64,000 nt of DNA from NCBI RefSeq assembly GCF_029537735.1, contig NZ_JARPUQ010000001.1, positions 239,468-303,467 of the forward strand, given 5' to 3'. Source of the stretch: Robiginitalea aestuariiviva. GTDB taxonomy: Bacteria > Bacteroidota > Bacteroidia > Flavobacteriales > Flavobacteriaceae. The position numbers and the translations under genes are program-made. Under the pieces are notes generated by a model. That model was not told the DNA's origin and made no database searches. It saw only the letters and a list, made by a program, of their open reading frames with translations. This document shows, piece after piece, positions 45,222 to 55,159 of this stretch (within the stretch, counting starts at the first letter, position 1; every line of letters begins with the position of its first letter).

Positions 45222-46094
45222 TCAATTGCGCCGATCTTCGCCCCAGAGGAGTTTGTTGCGGATGGTCTTGAAAAAACTCTCAGAGGCGTATTCCACCATC
45301 CGGATGGTAAAAGGGGCCTTCTTCACGATGATTTCCGTACCCCGGTCTACACTGGTAATACGGGAATCCAAAGAGAGTAGGTGCTGAGATTCGCGCCCGG
45401 AGACCTTCAGGCGGATTTCCGTATCGTCCGAAATCACCAGGGGGCGGGCATTTAAGTTATGTGGGGCAATGGGTGTGATTACCAGGGACTGGGCCGTGGG
45501 CATGATTACCGGGCCGCCGCAGCTGAGCGAATACCCGGTAGACCCGGTAGGCGTAGCCACAATAAGCCCGTCCGCCCAGTAGGAGGTCAGGTACTCCCCG
45601 TTCAGGTACGTTTCTACCGTAATCATGGAAGTGGTATCCTTGCGGCTTACCGTAACCTCGTTCAGGGCAAAGTTCAGGCGGTCGCCCCCGGGCACCTCCC
45701 CTTCCATATCCGCGCAAACCAGGCTGCGGCGCACCAGGGTATATCGGCCCGCCAGGAATTCCCGCACCAGGGTGCGGACCTGTTCCTTGCGGAAGGTAGA
45801 CAGGAATCCCAGCCGCCCGGTGTTGACCCCGACAATGGGGATGCCCAGGTCCCGGATATAGGTAATAGCCCGCAGGATCGTTCCGTCCCCTCCGAAACTC
45901 ACAAACAGATCGAAGCCCGCATGCAGGCCGTAATCCGGCCCAAAACGGTCATACCGATCCCCAAAGCCTAAAAAGTCGGCAAAATCCGCCTCCATGGCCA
46001 CCTGGGCCCCGGCTTCCTTAAGGGCATCCAAAAGTTCGGACACCGGCGGGCGCACTTCTTCATTGAAAGGCTGGCCGTAGATCGCGACCTTCAT
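45222..46094 (-). CDS. nadK: NAD kinase
   Basis: 290 residues. Phosphorylates NAD to NADP. FVSFGGDGTILRAI (GGDG motif), VNTGRLGFLS and ATPTGSTGYSLSCGGP are the family's core. It starts 4 bp after the CBS protein gene. Confidence 0.97.
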   Translation of the reverse strand: MKVAIYGQPFNEEVRPPVSELLDALKEAGAQVAMEADFADFLGFGDRYDRFGPDYGLHAGFDLFVSFGGDGTILRAITYIRDLGIPIVGVNTGRLGFLSTFRKEQVRTLVREFLAGRYTLVRRSLVCADMEGEVPGGDRLNFALNEVTVSRKDTTSMITVETYLNGEYLTSYWADGLIVATPTGSTGYSLSCGGPVIMPTAQSLVITPIAPHNLNARPLVISDDTEIRLKVSGRESQHLLSLDSRITSVDRGTEIIVKKAPFTIRMVEYASESFFKTIRNKLLWGEDRRN

Positions 46095-46098
46095 AGGG

Positions 46099-46755
46099 TC
46101 AGACGTTTAAGTATTTGTCCAGGTAGCCGGAACGTTCCCGGAGTTCCTCCAGAAACTGGTCGTCCACACTGCCAAACAGGATGGAATAGCGATAGCGGCG
46201 GAAGGTTTGCAGCACCTCGTTGATGTTGGTATCGCTCATCTTCAGGGTAACCTGCACCACCTCGTTGCGGATTTCGGTAATGAACGCACCCAGCAATTTG
46301 GTGTTGTTCCCCTCGACAATCTGAGCGATTTCGCTGAAACTGTAGTCACGGGCGGCCCGGGCCACGACCAGGATTACCCCGGGTTCCGTAAAGAAAGGCA
46401 TGTCCGTGAAAATCCCGACCACATCGTTCAGGTCGTAATAGCCCAGCACACTACCCTGGGTGTCCACCACAGGGATCAGGTTGGCCTCATTGCGCGTAAA
46501 CACTTCCAGGACATCGAGCCAGGAAGCCTCAGGCGGGACGGAAAATTGCTCCAGCTGATACCGGAACTCGGATACAAGGCTGGTTTCCTGGAAGGAATCC
46601 AGGTCTGCCTCCCCCAGCAACCCCAGGAATTCACCTTTTTCGGTAACGGCCACATGGGAGTAGGTGGAGTGGGTAAAGAAGTGGATAGCCTCTTTAAGGG
46701 AATCCTCTACTTCGAAGACGGGGATGGTGGCGTTGATGTGTTCCTGCATTTCCAT
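46099..46755 (-). CDS. CBS-domain pair protein
   Basis: 218 residues with two CBS domains (about 15-75 and 85-140) and a C-terminal ACT-like part with DTNINEVLQTFRRYRYSI. Such proteins bind adenine nucleotides. No enzyme partner is fused. Always near nadK/pdxJ in this phylum, as here. Confidence 0.88.
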   Translation of the reverse strand: MEMQEHINATIPVFEVEDSLKEAIHFFTHSTYSHVAVTEKGEFLGLLGEADLDSFQETSLVSEFRYQLEQFSVPPEASWLDVLEVFTRNEANLIPVVDTQGSVLGYYDLNDVVGIFTDMPFFTEPGVILVVARAARDYSFSEIAQIVEGNNTKLLGAFITEIRNEVVQVTLKMSDTNINEVLQTFRRYRYSILFGSVDDQFLEELRERSGYLDKYLNV

Positions 46756-46813
46756 AGCACGGGCTGCGTTGCAAATTACTAATTTTTAAAGGACAAAAGG
46801 CATGCCGAATTCG

Positions 46814-46821
46814 TATTTTTG
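46814..46821 (+). promoter_or_regulatory. -7 box of pdxJ
   Basis: TATTTTTG, perfect, 28 bp before the ATG at 46850. Confidence 0.6.
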
Positions 46822-46849
46822 GGCTCCGAAAACTGCAAAAACCCCAATC

Positions 46850-47563
46850 ATGGTTCGACTGAGCGTAAACGTGAACAAGATCGCCACCCTCCGCAATGCC
46901 CGGGGCGGCAATATGCCAAACCTGGTCCAGTCCGCAAAAGACATCGAGGTTTTTGGCGCCCAGGGGATCACTATCCACCCCCGCCCGGACGAGCGGCACA
47001 TCCGCTATCAGGATGCCCGCGACCTGAAGGCCGTAGTGACCACCGAACTCAATATAGAAGGCAACCCCGTACCCGCCTTTACGGACCTGGTCCTGGAAGT
47101 GGTCCCGGACCAGGTAACCCTGGTCCCGGATGCCCCGGACGCCATAACTTCCAACGCCGGGTGGGACACCCGTACCCATCAGAAACACCTGCGGGAAATC
47201 ATCGAAGTCTTCCATAGGGCCGGCATCCGAACCTCTATCTTTGTGGATCCGGACCCGGAAATGGTACGCGCCGCCCGGGATACGGGCACGGACCGGGTGG
47301 AACTCTACACCGAGAGCTACGCACAGCACTACGGGAAAGACCCGGAAGCCGCCGTGGCCCCCTTCCGCAAGGCGGCCGAAGCCGCAGCCGGGGTAGGCCT
47401 GGGGCTCAATGCCGGCCACGACCTGAACCTGGACAACATCCGCTGGTTCCGCGAGCAGGTCCCCCACCTGATGGAGGTCTCCATCGGCCACGCCCTGATC
47501 TGTGAATCCCTGTACCTGGGTCTGGAAAATGTAATCCAGATGTACCTCCAACGCCTGAAATAA
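46850..47563 (+). CDS. pdxJ: Pyridoxine 5'-phosphate synthase
   Basis: 237 residues from [20 protein letters not shown]. Condenses aminoacetone phosphate and deoxyxylulose phosphate to PNP in the DXP-dependent vitamin B6 route. [20 protein letters not shown] and [12 protein letters not shown] hold active-site residues. The next gene's ATG shares its stop codon's last base. Confidence 0.97.
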   Translation: MVRLSVNVNKIATLRNARGGNMPNLVQSAKDIEVFGAQGITIHPRPDERHIRYQDARDLKAVVTTELNIEGNPVPAFTDLVLEVVPDQVTLVPDAPDAITSNAGWDTRTHQKHLREIIEVFHRAGIRTSIFVDPDPEMVRAARDTGTDRVELYTESYAQHYGKDPEAAVAPFRKAAEAAAGVGLGLNAGHDLNLDNIRWFREQVPHLMEVSIGHALICESLYLGLENVIQMYLQRLK

Positions 47564-48333
47564 TGGAACAGCTCTATGCCAAAACCCTGGGGCAGGGACC
47601 GGACCTTCTGATCCTTCACGGATTCCTGGGGATGTCCGACAACTGGAAGACCCTGGGCAGCCGCTTTGCAGAAGCCGGCTACCGGGTACACCTGCTGGAC
47701 CAGCGCAACCACGGCCGCAGTTTCTGGTCGGAGGCCTTCGACTACCCACTGATGGCCCGGGATGTGGTGCGCTATATGGACCATAAGGGCATTGCAGACG
47801 CCCTCCTGTTGGGGCATTCCATGGGCGGAAAAACCGCCATGACCCTGGCCACCTCCTTCCCCGGGCGGGTAAACCGCCTGGTGGTGGCAGACATCGGGAC
47901 GCGGCGCTACCCACCCCACCACCAGCATATCCTGGGGGCCCTGGAAGCCCTGCCGCTTTCCGAAATCGACTCCCGGGGCGATGCGGATACCGCCCTGGCC
48001 AAATCCCTCCCGGACTGGGGCGTACGGCAGTTTCTGCTGAAGAACCTGTATTGGAAAAATCCCGGGGAACTGGCGTTCCGGTTTAATCTGGAGGTGCTGA
48101 AGGACCGGATGGAAGAAATAGGGGCCGCCCTGCCGGAAGGAGCCCGTTTCGAGAAGGAATCCCTTTTTATCCGGGGCGGGGCCTCGGAGTACATCCGGGA
48201 CGCAGATCTGCCGGGCATCCGCGCCCATTTCCCCAAAGCCAGGCTGGAAACCCTGGCCGGGGCAGGGCACTGGCTGCATGCGGAACAACCGGACGCCTTC
48301 CTGCAGCGGGTACTGGAATTTGCGAAATCCTGA
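47563..48333 (+). CDS. Alpha/beta fold hydrolase (esterase YbfF-like)
   Basis: 256 residues. HGFLGMSDNWKTL oxyanion segment, nucleophile Ser in LLGHSMGGKTAM and catalytic His in GAGHWLHAEQP. The substrate is unknown. TAATG overlap with pdxJ makes the pair coupled. Confidence 0.9.
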   Translation: MEQLYAKTLGQGPDLLILHGFLGMSDNWKTLGSRFAEAGYRVHLLDQRNHGRSFWSEAFDYPLMARDVVRYMDHKGIADALLLGHSMGGKTAMTLATSFPGRVNRLVVADIGTRRYPPHHQHILGALEALPLSEIDSRGDADTALAKSLPDWGVRQFLLKNLYWKNPGELAFRFNLEVLKDRMEEIGAALPEGARFEKESLFIRGGASEYIRDADLPGIRAHFPKARLETLAGAGHWLHAEQPDAFLQRVLEFAKS

Positions 48334-48347
48334 AGAAACCCCCTTCA

Positions 48348-48411
48348 TTATTATGCGTGCATAATTTTCAACCCCCCGTTATTGCGTGTGTCGCAATTTT
48401 GGTTAAATTTG
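48348..48411 (+). promoter_or_regulatory. SGNH gene promoter region with palindrome
   Basis: TTATTATGCGTGCATA at 48348-48363 repeats the etfB element at 15 of 16 bases. Further down, TTGCG (48382-48386) and CGCAA (48392-48396) form an inverted repeat over the -33/spacer, and TAAATTTG (48404-48411) is a perfect -7 box, 19 bp from the TTG. The ATG is at 48465. Confidence 0.6.
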
Positions 48412-48464
48412 ATTCCGACCGTCTATCTGCGGTTTCTAGACTAAACAAACTCAAAACACATCCC

Positions 48465-49967
48465 ATGAAAAAACTTCTGGCCTTGCTGGCATTTTCAGGT
48501 CTGCTACTGGCTTCCTGTAGCGATGACGACCCCATTGTAGACCCCGGGCCTCAGGATCCGGATCCCGTGGCCTATAGCAGCGGTTCTGCGGATTTTTCCA
48601 CCTATGTATCCCTTGGAAACTCCCTTACGGCAGGCTATTCCGATGCCGCTCTTTTTGTGGACGGACAAACGGCCTCCTTCCCCAATATGCTGGCCGGTAG
48701 TTTTGCCGAAGCCGGCGGGGGCACCTTCACCATCCCCTTTATGGCCGACAACCTGGGCGGGATGACCCTGGGAGGCACCCCCATTGTGGGCAACCGCCTT
48801 TACCTGGATTTTTCCACCGGCTCCCCCCTGCCCACCCCTGTTGCGGGGCAAGGCACCACCGAGGTAACCAACACCCTCTCCGGGCCGTTTAACAATATGG
48901 GCGTTCCAGGAGCCAAGAGCTTCCACCTGGTTGCCCCCGGTTACGGGAACGTAGCAGGCGTACAGGCTGGCCTGGCCAACCCCTATTACGCCCGTTTCGC
49001 CACCAGCGCCTCGGCTACCGTGCTGGGCGACGCCATGGCGCTGAACCCGACCTTCTTCACCCTCTGGCTGGGCAACAACGACGTCCTGAGTTATGCCACC
49101 TCCGGCGGGGCCGGCGTAAACCAGGCCGGAAACCTGGACCCGAGCACTTATGGCGGTTCGGACATTACCGACCCCAACGTCTTTGCCAGCGTGATGAATT
49201 CTATCCTGCAGGCGCTCACCTCCAATGGCGCCAAGGGCGTGGTGGCCAACATCCCGGACGTGACCAAAATCCCGTTCTTTACCACCGTACCCCACAACCC
49301 GGTACCCCTGGACCAGGCTACGGCAGACCTGCTGAACGGCGCCTATGCCGCCTACAACGGCGGGCTGCTGCAACTGCAGGGTCTGGGCGTGATTGACGCA
49401 GACGAAGTTGCCAAACGCACCATCTCCTTCAGCGCCGGAGCGGGAAATGCCGTGGTGATCCTGGACGAGGACCTGACCGACCTGACCCCTTACAACCCGG
49501 GGCTGATCAACATGCGCCAGGCCACGGCCGAAGACCTGCTGGTTTTTACTTCCCAGACCATTATCGGTACCCTGGCCAACCCCCAGGACCCCACCAGCAT
49601 TAACGGGGTGGCAGTACCCCTGGCAGACCAGTGGGTGCTCACCCCTGAAGAACAAAATGAAGTGGCTACGGCCACCCTGGCCTTTAACCAGACTATTGAA
49701 ACCCTGGCCACCGCTTACGGCCTGGCCTTTGTAGATGCCAACGCCTACCTGGAAACCATTGCCGATGCCGGGGTGCCCCTATCAGACGGCAGCACGGTAA
49801 CCGCAGCATATGCCACCGGCGGCGGGTTCTCCCTGGACGGGGTGCACCCTTCTCCCCGGGGATATGCCCTGCTGGCCAACCAGTTTCTGGCTGCCATTGA
49901 AGCCCAGTACGGGGCAGAACTCCCCGCAGTGGATCCCTTGGCTTACACCGGCCTGTACATCAACTAG
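48465..49967 (+). CDS. SGNH/GDSL-family lipoprotein hydrolase
   Basis: 500 residues from MKKLLALLAFSGLLLASC: a lipoprotein signal with lipobox LLASC. After an Asp/Pro linker come the SGNH blocks: VSLGNSLTAG (block I Ser), WLGNNDVL (block III) and DGVHPSPRGYALLAN (block V His/Asp). It likely cleaves esters on the cell surface; substrate unknown. A terminator follows at 49993-50020. Confidence 0.9.
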   Translation: MKKLLALLAFSGLLLASCSDDDPIVDPGPQDPDPVAYSSGSADFSTYVSLGNSLTAGYSDAALFVDGQTASFPNMLAGSFAEAGGGTFTIPFMADNLGGMTLGGTPIVGNRLYLDFSTGSPLPTPVAGQGTTEVTNTLSGPFNNMGVPGAKSFHLVAPGYGNVAGVQAGLANPYYARFATSASATVLGDAMALNPTFFTLWLGNNDVLSYATSGGAGVNQAGNLDPSTYGGSDITDPNVFASVMNSILQALTSNGAKGVVANIPDVTKIPFFTTVPHNPVPLDQATADLLNGAYAAYNGGLLQLQGLGVIDADEVAKRTISFSAGAGNAVVILDEDLTDLTPYNPGLINMRQATAEDLLVFTSQTIIGTLANPQDPTSINGVAVPLADQWVLTPEEQNEVATATLAFNQTIETLATAYGLAFVDANAYLETIADAGVPLSDGSTVTAAYATGGGFSLDGVHPSPRGYALLANQFLAAIEAQYGAELPAVDPLAYTGLYIN

Positions 49968-49992
49968 GTCCCGGAAAATACTGTTACCTTTA

Positions 49993-50020
49993 GGGTGCCC
50001 CTTCCCGGGCACCCTTTTTT
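49993..50020 (+). terminator. Rho-independent terminator after the SGNH gene
   Basis: GGGTGCCC/GGGCACCC hairpin with a 5-nt loop, followed by a T run. Confidence 0.88.
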
Positions 50021-50040
50021 AATGTCAAAAATCAAGTCCT

Positions 50041-50388
50041 ATGAAAACCGTTTTGCGCCTCCTGCTTACCGCCCTGGCCGTGGTGGTCCTGTCTAACCTC
50101 CTCTCCGGCGTTTCGGTAGATTCCTATTGGATTGCGGTCCTGGTTGCCGTGGTCCTGAGCCTTTTGAATTTTCTGGTCAAACCCCTTTTGATCCTGCTGA
50201 CCCTCCCGGTTACCATTGTAACCTTAGGTCTATTCCTGCTCATTATCAATGCCCTGATCATTCTGATGGCGGACGGCCTGATAGGCGGCTTCCATGTGGA
50301 CGGGTTGTGGTCTGCCCTGATATTTTCCCTGTTGCTCTCCCTGTTCCAGGCGGTTTTATTTTCTTTTTTAAAGGAGGAAAAAGCCTAG
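50041..50388 (+). CDS. Small four-helix membrane protein (phage holin 4_2-like family)
   Basis: 115 residues, nearly all hydrophobic, with four predicted helices. It fits the family listed as 'phage holin' in databases, which is widespread on chromosomes away from phages. There is no phage gene nearby, so a lysis role is not supported. Confidence 0.78.
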   Translation: MKTVLRLLLTALAVVVLSNLLSGVSVDSYWIAVLVAVVLSLLNFLVKPLLILLTLPVTIVTLGLFLLIINALIILMADGLIGGFHVDGLWSALIFSLLLSLFQAVLFSFLKEEKA

Positions 50389-50445
50389 GGCCTCACCCTT
50401 TGAAAGACAATGATTTGAAAACTTGCCGGAGCGCCGAAAATGCGC

Positions 50446-50453
50446 TACTTTTG
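50446..50453 (+). promoter_or_regulatory. -7 box of tig
   Basis: TACTTTTG, perfect match, 33 bp before the ATG, with TTG 19 bp upstream (50424-50426). Confidence 0.65.
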
Positions 50454-50485
50454 CATCCCGTTTTTAGACGCAAACGCAGATTGCC

Positions 50486-51808
50486 ATGAACATTACCAAA
50501 GAGCAGATTGACGCGCTGAATGCCGTCCTGAAGGTAGAAATCACCAAGGATGATTACCAGGAAAAGGTAGACCGCATCCTGAAAGATTACCGGAAAAACG
50601 CCAATATTCCGGGATTCCGCAAAGGCCAGGTCCCCATGGGCCTGATCAAGAAACAATACGGCAAGGCCGTGTTGGTGGACGAAGTAAATAAACTCCTGCA
50701 GGACAACCTGCACAACTACCTGGTCGAGGAAAAACTGGATGTGCTGGGCAACCCCCTGCCCCGCCAACAGGACAACCTGAACTGGGACGCCGACCAGCTG
50801 GCCTTTGAATTCGAGCTGGGCCTGGCCCCCGAATTTGAAGTGTCCCTGAAAACCAAAAAGGCCGTTCCCCACTACAAGATCGTAGCGGACAAAAAAATGA
50901 TCGACGACCAGGTAAGCCGTATCCGCAAGCAGTATGGCAAACTGGTTAGTAAAGACACGGTAGGCGCCGAAGACGAGGTAACGGGGAAATTCTTCAGCGA
51001 AGCCGAGGAAATTGACCACACTACCACCCTGGAGATCAGCAAGGTGAAAGCCAAGAAAGCCCTGGATGCCCTGAAAGGCGCCAAAGTTGGGGATAGCGTA
51101 ACCCTGAAAACCAAAGGCCTGCTCAAGGAAGATCACCTGCTGGCCAGCACCCTGGGCGTTTCCCGGGAAAAGGCCGAAGACTTGAATGCCGAGGTCACCT
51201 TTACGATTGAGGAAATCAACCACCGCGAGCCGGCCACCCTGGACCAGGAACTTTTTGACAAGCTCTTTGGCAAAGACCAGGTGAGCTCCGAAAAGGAAAT
51301 GCGCGACAAAATCAAGGAGGATTCCGAAAACCAGTTCCAGCAGCAATCCGATCAGAAACTGCTGAACGACGTAACGGAAAAACTCATCGAGGAGGTAAAA
51401 TTCGACCTTCCGGCTACCTTCCTGAAGAAATGGATGCAGACCACGGGCGAAAAGCCGCTTACCGAGGCCGAGGCCAACGACGAGTTTGAGCGTTCCGAAA
51501 AGGGCCTGCGCTACCAACTGATTGAAGGCCGCCTGATCAAGGACCACGGGCTGGACATCCAGTTTGAAGAGCTCAAGGATTTCGCCAAAGGCTTTATTAG
51601 GGCGCAGATGGCACAGTATGGCCAGGTAAACCCTAAGGAAGAAGACCTGGACCAGATAGCCGCCCGGGTGCTGAGCAACCAGGACGAGGTGAAGCGCCTT
51701 TCCGAGCAGCTGATGAGCCAGAAACTGCTGGAGCTGTACAAGGAGAAGGCCAACCTGAAAACCAAAGAAGTTACCTACGAGAAATTTATCGAGGAGGTTT
51801 ACGGCTAA
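50486..51808 (+). CDS. tig: Trigger factor
   Basis: 440 residues. Ribosome-bound chaperone. The N-terminal domain has the ribosome-binding IPGFRKGQVP signature; the middle FKBP-like part is divergent and the C-terminal part is helical. Upstream of clpP and clpX as in many bacteria. Confidence 0.95.
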   Translation: MNITKEQIDALNAVLKVEITKDDYQEKVDRILKDYRKNANIPGFRKGQVPMGLIKKQYGKAVLVDEVNKLLQDNLHNYLVEEKLDVLGNPLPRQQDNLNWDADQLAFEFELGLAPEFEVSLKTKKAVPHYKIVADKKMIDDQVSRIRKQYGKLVSKDTVGAEDEVTGKFFSEAEEIDHTTTLEISKVKAKKALDALKGAKVGDSVTLKTKGLLKEDHLLASTLGVSREKAEDLNAEVTFTIEEINHREPATLDQELFDKLFGKDQVSSEKEMRDKIKEDSENQFQQQSDQKLLNDVTEKLIEEVKFDLPATFLKKWMQTTGEKPLTEAEANDEFERSEKGLRYQLIEGRLIKDHGLDIQFEELKDFAKGFIRAQMAQYGQVNPKEEDLDQIAARVLSNQDEVKRLSEQLMSQKLLELYKEKANLKTKEVTYEKFIEEVYG

Positions 51809-51873
51809 ACCACCCGGCAGGGCCACAAATTGGCCCGGGGGCGGCCGTTAAGCCGAAAATTAAGTATCTTTAC

Positions 51874-51908
51874 GGTGCCGGAGAACCTTCTTTCGGCACC
51901 TTTTTTTT
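51874..51908 (+). terminator. Terminator after tig, overlapping a clpP promoter candidate
   Basis: GGTGCCG/CGGCACC stem with inner AGAA/TTCT pairing, then eight T. Just before it, TATCTTTA at 51865-51872 (7 of 8 to TAnnTTTG) could start clpP transcription inside the stem. Confidence 0.75.
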
Positions 51909-51931
51909 AACCCTCTTGTTGTGCGAAACAC

Positions 51932-52612
51932 ATGGACTACGCCAAGGAATTCAAGAATTACGCCGTTAAGGACCGGGGGCTCAGCAGCCTCTATGTGGAA
52001 CAAACCCTTAACAGCATGTACCCTGTGGGGATGACCCCGAACATCATCGAAGAACGCCAGCTGAACGCCATTGCGATGGATGTGTTCTCCAGGCTGATGA
52101 TGGACCGCATTATCTTCCTGGGAACCGGGATTAACGACCAGGTGGCCAATATTGTACAGGCACAGTTGCTGTTCCTGGCCAGTGCGGACTCCTCCAAGGA
52201 TATCCAGATTTATATCAACTCTCCGGGGGGAAGCGTTTACGCGGGCCTCGGGATTTACGACACCATGCAGTTTATCAGGCCGGATGTTGCCACCATATGC
52301 ACGGGCATTGCCGCGTCCATGGGGGCTGTACTGCTCTGCGCAGGCCAGAAAGGCAAGCGCAGCGGGCTGAAACACAGCCGGGTGATGATCCACCAGCCCA
52401 TGTCCGGAGCCCAGGGCCAGGCCAGCGATATTGAGATTGCGGCCAAGGAAGTCCTGAAACTCCGGGACGAACTCTACCACATCATTGCCGACCACTCCGG
52501 CCAGTCTTTCGACAAGGTTTACGAAGATTCCGACCGGGATTTCTGGATGAAGGCAGATGAAGCCCTGGCCTACGGGATGATTGACGAAATCCTGGAGCGG
52601 GATAGCGAATAA
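51932..52612 (+). CDS. clpP: ATP-dependent Clp protease proteolytic subunit
   Basis: 226 residues. Serine peptidase of the ClpXP complex. Ser129 in TGIAASMGAVL and His154 in VMIHQPMSGA; NSPGGSVYAGLGIYDTM is the oxyanion segment. Confidence 0.97.
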   Translation: MDYAKEFKNYAVKDRGLSSLYVEQTLNSMYPVGMTPNIIEERQLNAIAMDVFSRLMMDRIIFLGTGINDQVANIVQAQLLFLASADSSKDIQIYINSPGGSVYAGLGIYDTMQFIRPDVATICTGIAASMGAVLLCAGQKGKRSGLKHSRVMIHQPMSGAQGQASDIEIAAKEVLKLRDELYHIIADHSGQSFDKVYEDSDRDFWMKADEALAYGMIDEILERDSE

Positions 52613-52681
52613 ACCCGGCTTGGCGGGCACAAAACGCAATTTTTGCGGATTTACACGTTTTAGATACAAGAACGGACTTTT

Positions 52682-53917
52682 ATGGCGAAGGAAAACCTGG
52701 AATGTTCATTTTGCGGGAGGAAGAAGCCCGAAACCAACCTGCTGATCGCGGGCCTGGACGCCCATATCTGCGACCGCTGCATTGAGCAGGCTCACGGGAT
52801 CGTGGCTGAGGAATCCCGGCAGTCCCGCTCGGACGACCTGAGCGCTGAACTGGTGCTGAAGAAGCCGCGCGAGATCAAGGAATTCCTGGATACCTACGTG
52901 ATCGGGCAGGAGCGCACCAAAAAAGTCCTTTCCGTTGCCGTATACAACCACTACAAACGCCTGCTGCAGCCCATTTCCAAGCAGGACGACATTGAAATCC
53001 AGAAGAGTAACATCGTGATGGTGGGCCAGACCGGGACCGGAAAAACCCTGATGGCCAAAACCATTGCCCGCATGCTCAATGTGCCTCTGGCTATTGTAGA
53101 TGCCACCGTCCTAACCGAGGCCGGTTACGTAGGCGAGGATGTGGAAAGCATCCTGACCCGCCTGTTGCAGGCCGCAGATTACAATTTGGAGAAGGCCGAA
53201 CGGGGGATCGTCTTTATCGATGAGATCGACAAGATTGCCCGCAAAAGCGATAACCCCTCTATTACCCGCGACGTGTCCGGGGAAGGGGTGCAACAGGGCC
53301 TCTTAAAGCTGCTGGAAGGAACCCTGGTTAACGTGCCCCCAAAGGGCGGCCGCAAACACCCGGACCAGAAATTCATCGAAGTCAATACGGAGAACATCCT
53401 TTTTATTGCAGGCGGGGCCTTTGACGGCATCGAGCGCATCATCAGCAAACGGCTGAATATGCAGGCCATTGGCTACAGCGCCTCTAAGCGGGAAGACTTG
53501 CTGGATACCGAGAATGTATTGCAGTACATCATCCCGAAGGACCTGAAAGAATTTGGATTAATCCCGGAGATTATCGGTCGCCTGCCGGTACTCACGCATA
53601 TGAACCCCCTGGACCGCAGTACCCTGCGCTCCATCCTGACCGAGCCCAAAAACGCCATCATCAAGCAATACGAAAAGCTCTTTGCCATGGATGGGATTTC
53701 CTTCGAAATTACCAACCAGGCGCTGGACTTTATTGTAGATAAGGCAATAGAATACAAATTGGGGGCCCGCGGGCTTCGCTCCCTTTGCGAAGCGGTCTTC
53801 ACGGATGCCATGTTCGACCTTCCCAGTTCAGATGAAAGCGAATTCAAGGTAACCAAGTCCTATGCGGAAGAAAAACTCTCTTTCGAGACCATCAAAAAAT
53901 TGAAAGCGGTCTCATAG
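52682..53917 (+). CDS. clpX: ATP-dependent unfoldase ClpX
   Basis: 411 residues. N-terminal zinc-binding domain (CSFC, later CDRC), Walker [13 protein letters not shown], Walker [12 protein letters not shown] and sensor GARGLRSL. Works with ClpP. Ends 26 bp inside the convergent minus-strand gene. Confidence 0.97.
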   Translation: MAKENLECSFCGRKKPETNLLIAGLDAHICDRCIEQAHGIVAEESRQSRSDDLSAELVLKKPREIKEFLDTYVIGQERTKKVLSVAVYNHYKRLLQPISKQDDIEIQKSNIVMVGQTGTGKTLMAKTIARMLNVPLAIVDATVLTEAGYVGEDVESILTRLLQAADYNLEKAERGIVFIDEIDKIARKSDNPSITRDVSGEGVQQGLLKLLEGTLVNVPPKGGRKHPDQKFIEVNTENILFIAGGAFDGIERIISKRLNMQAIGYSASKREDLLDTENVLQYIIPKDLKEFGLIPEIIGRLPVLTHMNPLDRSTLRSILTEPKNAIIKQYEKLFAMDGISFEITNQALDFIVDKAIEYKLGARGLRSLCEAVFTDAMFDLPSSDESEFKVTKSYAEEKLSFETIKKLKAVS

Positions 53918-54461
53918 GCTCAGGCGCTTTTCCCTGAACCAGCCGTTCCAATAAATCCAGGCAGACTTTCTGGATGATTTTTTCGTCCGAGTACAGCTGC
54001 TTGCCAAAACGGGGCACCACTTCCATTCGTACCCCCCTGTCTTCGGCCCAGGCCTGTGAAGGCCGGTGGTCCATCAATTCCCCATATACCAATTGTACCG
54101 GGCAATCCGGGGTTTCCTCCTGCTGGTGCATCCACAGGGGGGATACCGCATAGAGGGATTTCATGGGCAACCCCCGAAGGGCTGCATTCCAGGCAATGGT
54201 CCCCCCGGCGCAAAAGGTCAGGTAATGACTGGGGGTCTGTTCTGCCTGCAACAAGGCGCCAACCGCTTTTTCATAGCCCCCTTTCACAAAGGCCTCACAA
54301 AGGTTTTCCTGGGTTTTCACCACCCCTTCCAGCTGGGCCAGGGCCTGGCTGTCGTGGTACACAATATCGAAATACTGCTGAAGGTATCCCAGGTAAGAGG
54401 TAATCCAGAGTCCCCTTTTGGAACCCCACATGTCGGAAAGGACAACAAGTCGTTCTGCCAT
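53892..54461 (-). CDS. Alpha/beta hydrolase-like protein with Cys in place of the nucleophile
   Basis: 189 residues from [13 protein letters not shown]. The fold resembles small alpha/beta hydrolases (BioG/DUF452-like), but the nucleophile elbow reads [11 protein letters not shown] with Cys84 instead of Ser, and the catalytic His expected after the last strand is replaced (RFGKQLYSD). It may be a non-enzymatic or altered-chemistry member. It converges with clpX, overlapping its end. Confidence 0.7.
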   Translation of the reverse strand: MAERLVVLSDMWGSKRGLWITSYLGYLQQYFDIVYHDSQALAQLEGVVKTQENLCEAFVKGGYEKAVGALLQAEQTPSHYLTFCAGGTIAWNAALRGLPMKSLYAVSPLWMHQQEETPDCPVQLVYGELMDHRPSQAWAEDRGVRMEVVPRFGKQLYSDEKIIQKVCLDLLERLVQGKAPEPMRPLSIF

Positions 54462-54592
54462 AGTAATCGCGTTTAAGATGCGCGTAGGTCGGTTGGGCAA
54501 GGGTAAGTTGCGGCTTCGGCCGGAAATCCCCGAAATTTTTGGCCCACCGGAGGTATTTTGTCGATAAAACCCCTGTTGGCAGGGGATTTCGT

Positions 54593-55108
54593 CTATTTAA
54601 ATCGACGCCCAACGGTGATTCCCACCCGCGGGTACCCCCATTCGTAGGTGTCCTGGAAATAGCGCCCTACACCTATATATACTTCGCCAATCCAGCCGGA
54701 ACCCGAAAGGAATTTTCCCCCGGCCGCTGCCCCCATACCAAAGGCAAGGGAGGTCGTTTCCTCCCCCGGGCCGGAAAAATCAATATAATCCCATTCCCGT
54801 ACCGAGGCCAGCTGGCTGTTGACCTCCAGAAAAAACCCAGTGGATTTCACCTTCCCGAAATACACCCGGTAATAGGGCATCACAAAGAAGCGGTAGTCGA
54901 TATCCTTATTGGCAGCAAAACCAATGGACACCCCAACCGCCCCATCCTGCCCGGTCAGGCGTTCATAACTGAATTCCGGATACTCCAGTACCCCCATCAG
55001 CAGGTTTACCTTCAGTTCGTTGCGCATCTCGGAAGCATCCTGCGCCGGTTGCTGGGCAGCCATAAAACTGCTGAGTAGCAGGGCACCCAAAAAAATCCTG
55101 ATTTTCAT
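54593..55108 (-). CDS. Small outer membrane beta-barrel protein
   Basis: 171 residues; signal peptide (ends FMAAQ) and a barrel-like pattern (MRNELKVNLLMGVLEYPEFSYE, later VGITVGRRFK). DUF3575-like proteins look like this. No function can be given. Confidence 0.75.
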   Translation of the reverse strand: MKIRIFLGALLLSSFMAAQQPAQDASEMRNELKVNLLMGVLEYPEFSYERLTGQDGAVGVSIGFAANKDIDYRFFVMPYYRVYFGKVKSTGFFLEVNSQLASVREWDYIDFSGPGEETTSLAFGMGAAAGGKFLSGSGWIGEVYIGVGRYFQDTYEWGYPRVGITVGRRFK

Positions 55109-55159
55109 TGTTTGTGGTTTTGAATTGCTACGACAAGGATAGGACAACCCTTAACAGGG

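Noticed and set aside
50041-50388. Prophage remnant suggested by the holin-like protein
   Set aside because: No integrase, capsid, tail or lysin gene is near; the family is common on chromosomes.
50393-51826. Minus-strand open frame of 477 codons opposite tig
   Set aside because: Trigger factor is well supported on the plus strand; the antisense frame is Phe/Leu-rich because of the many Lys/Glu codons opposite.
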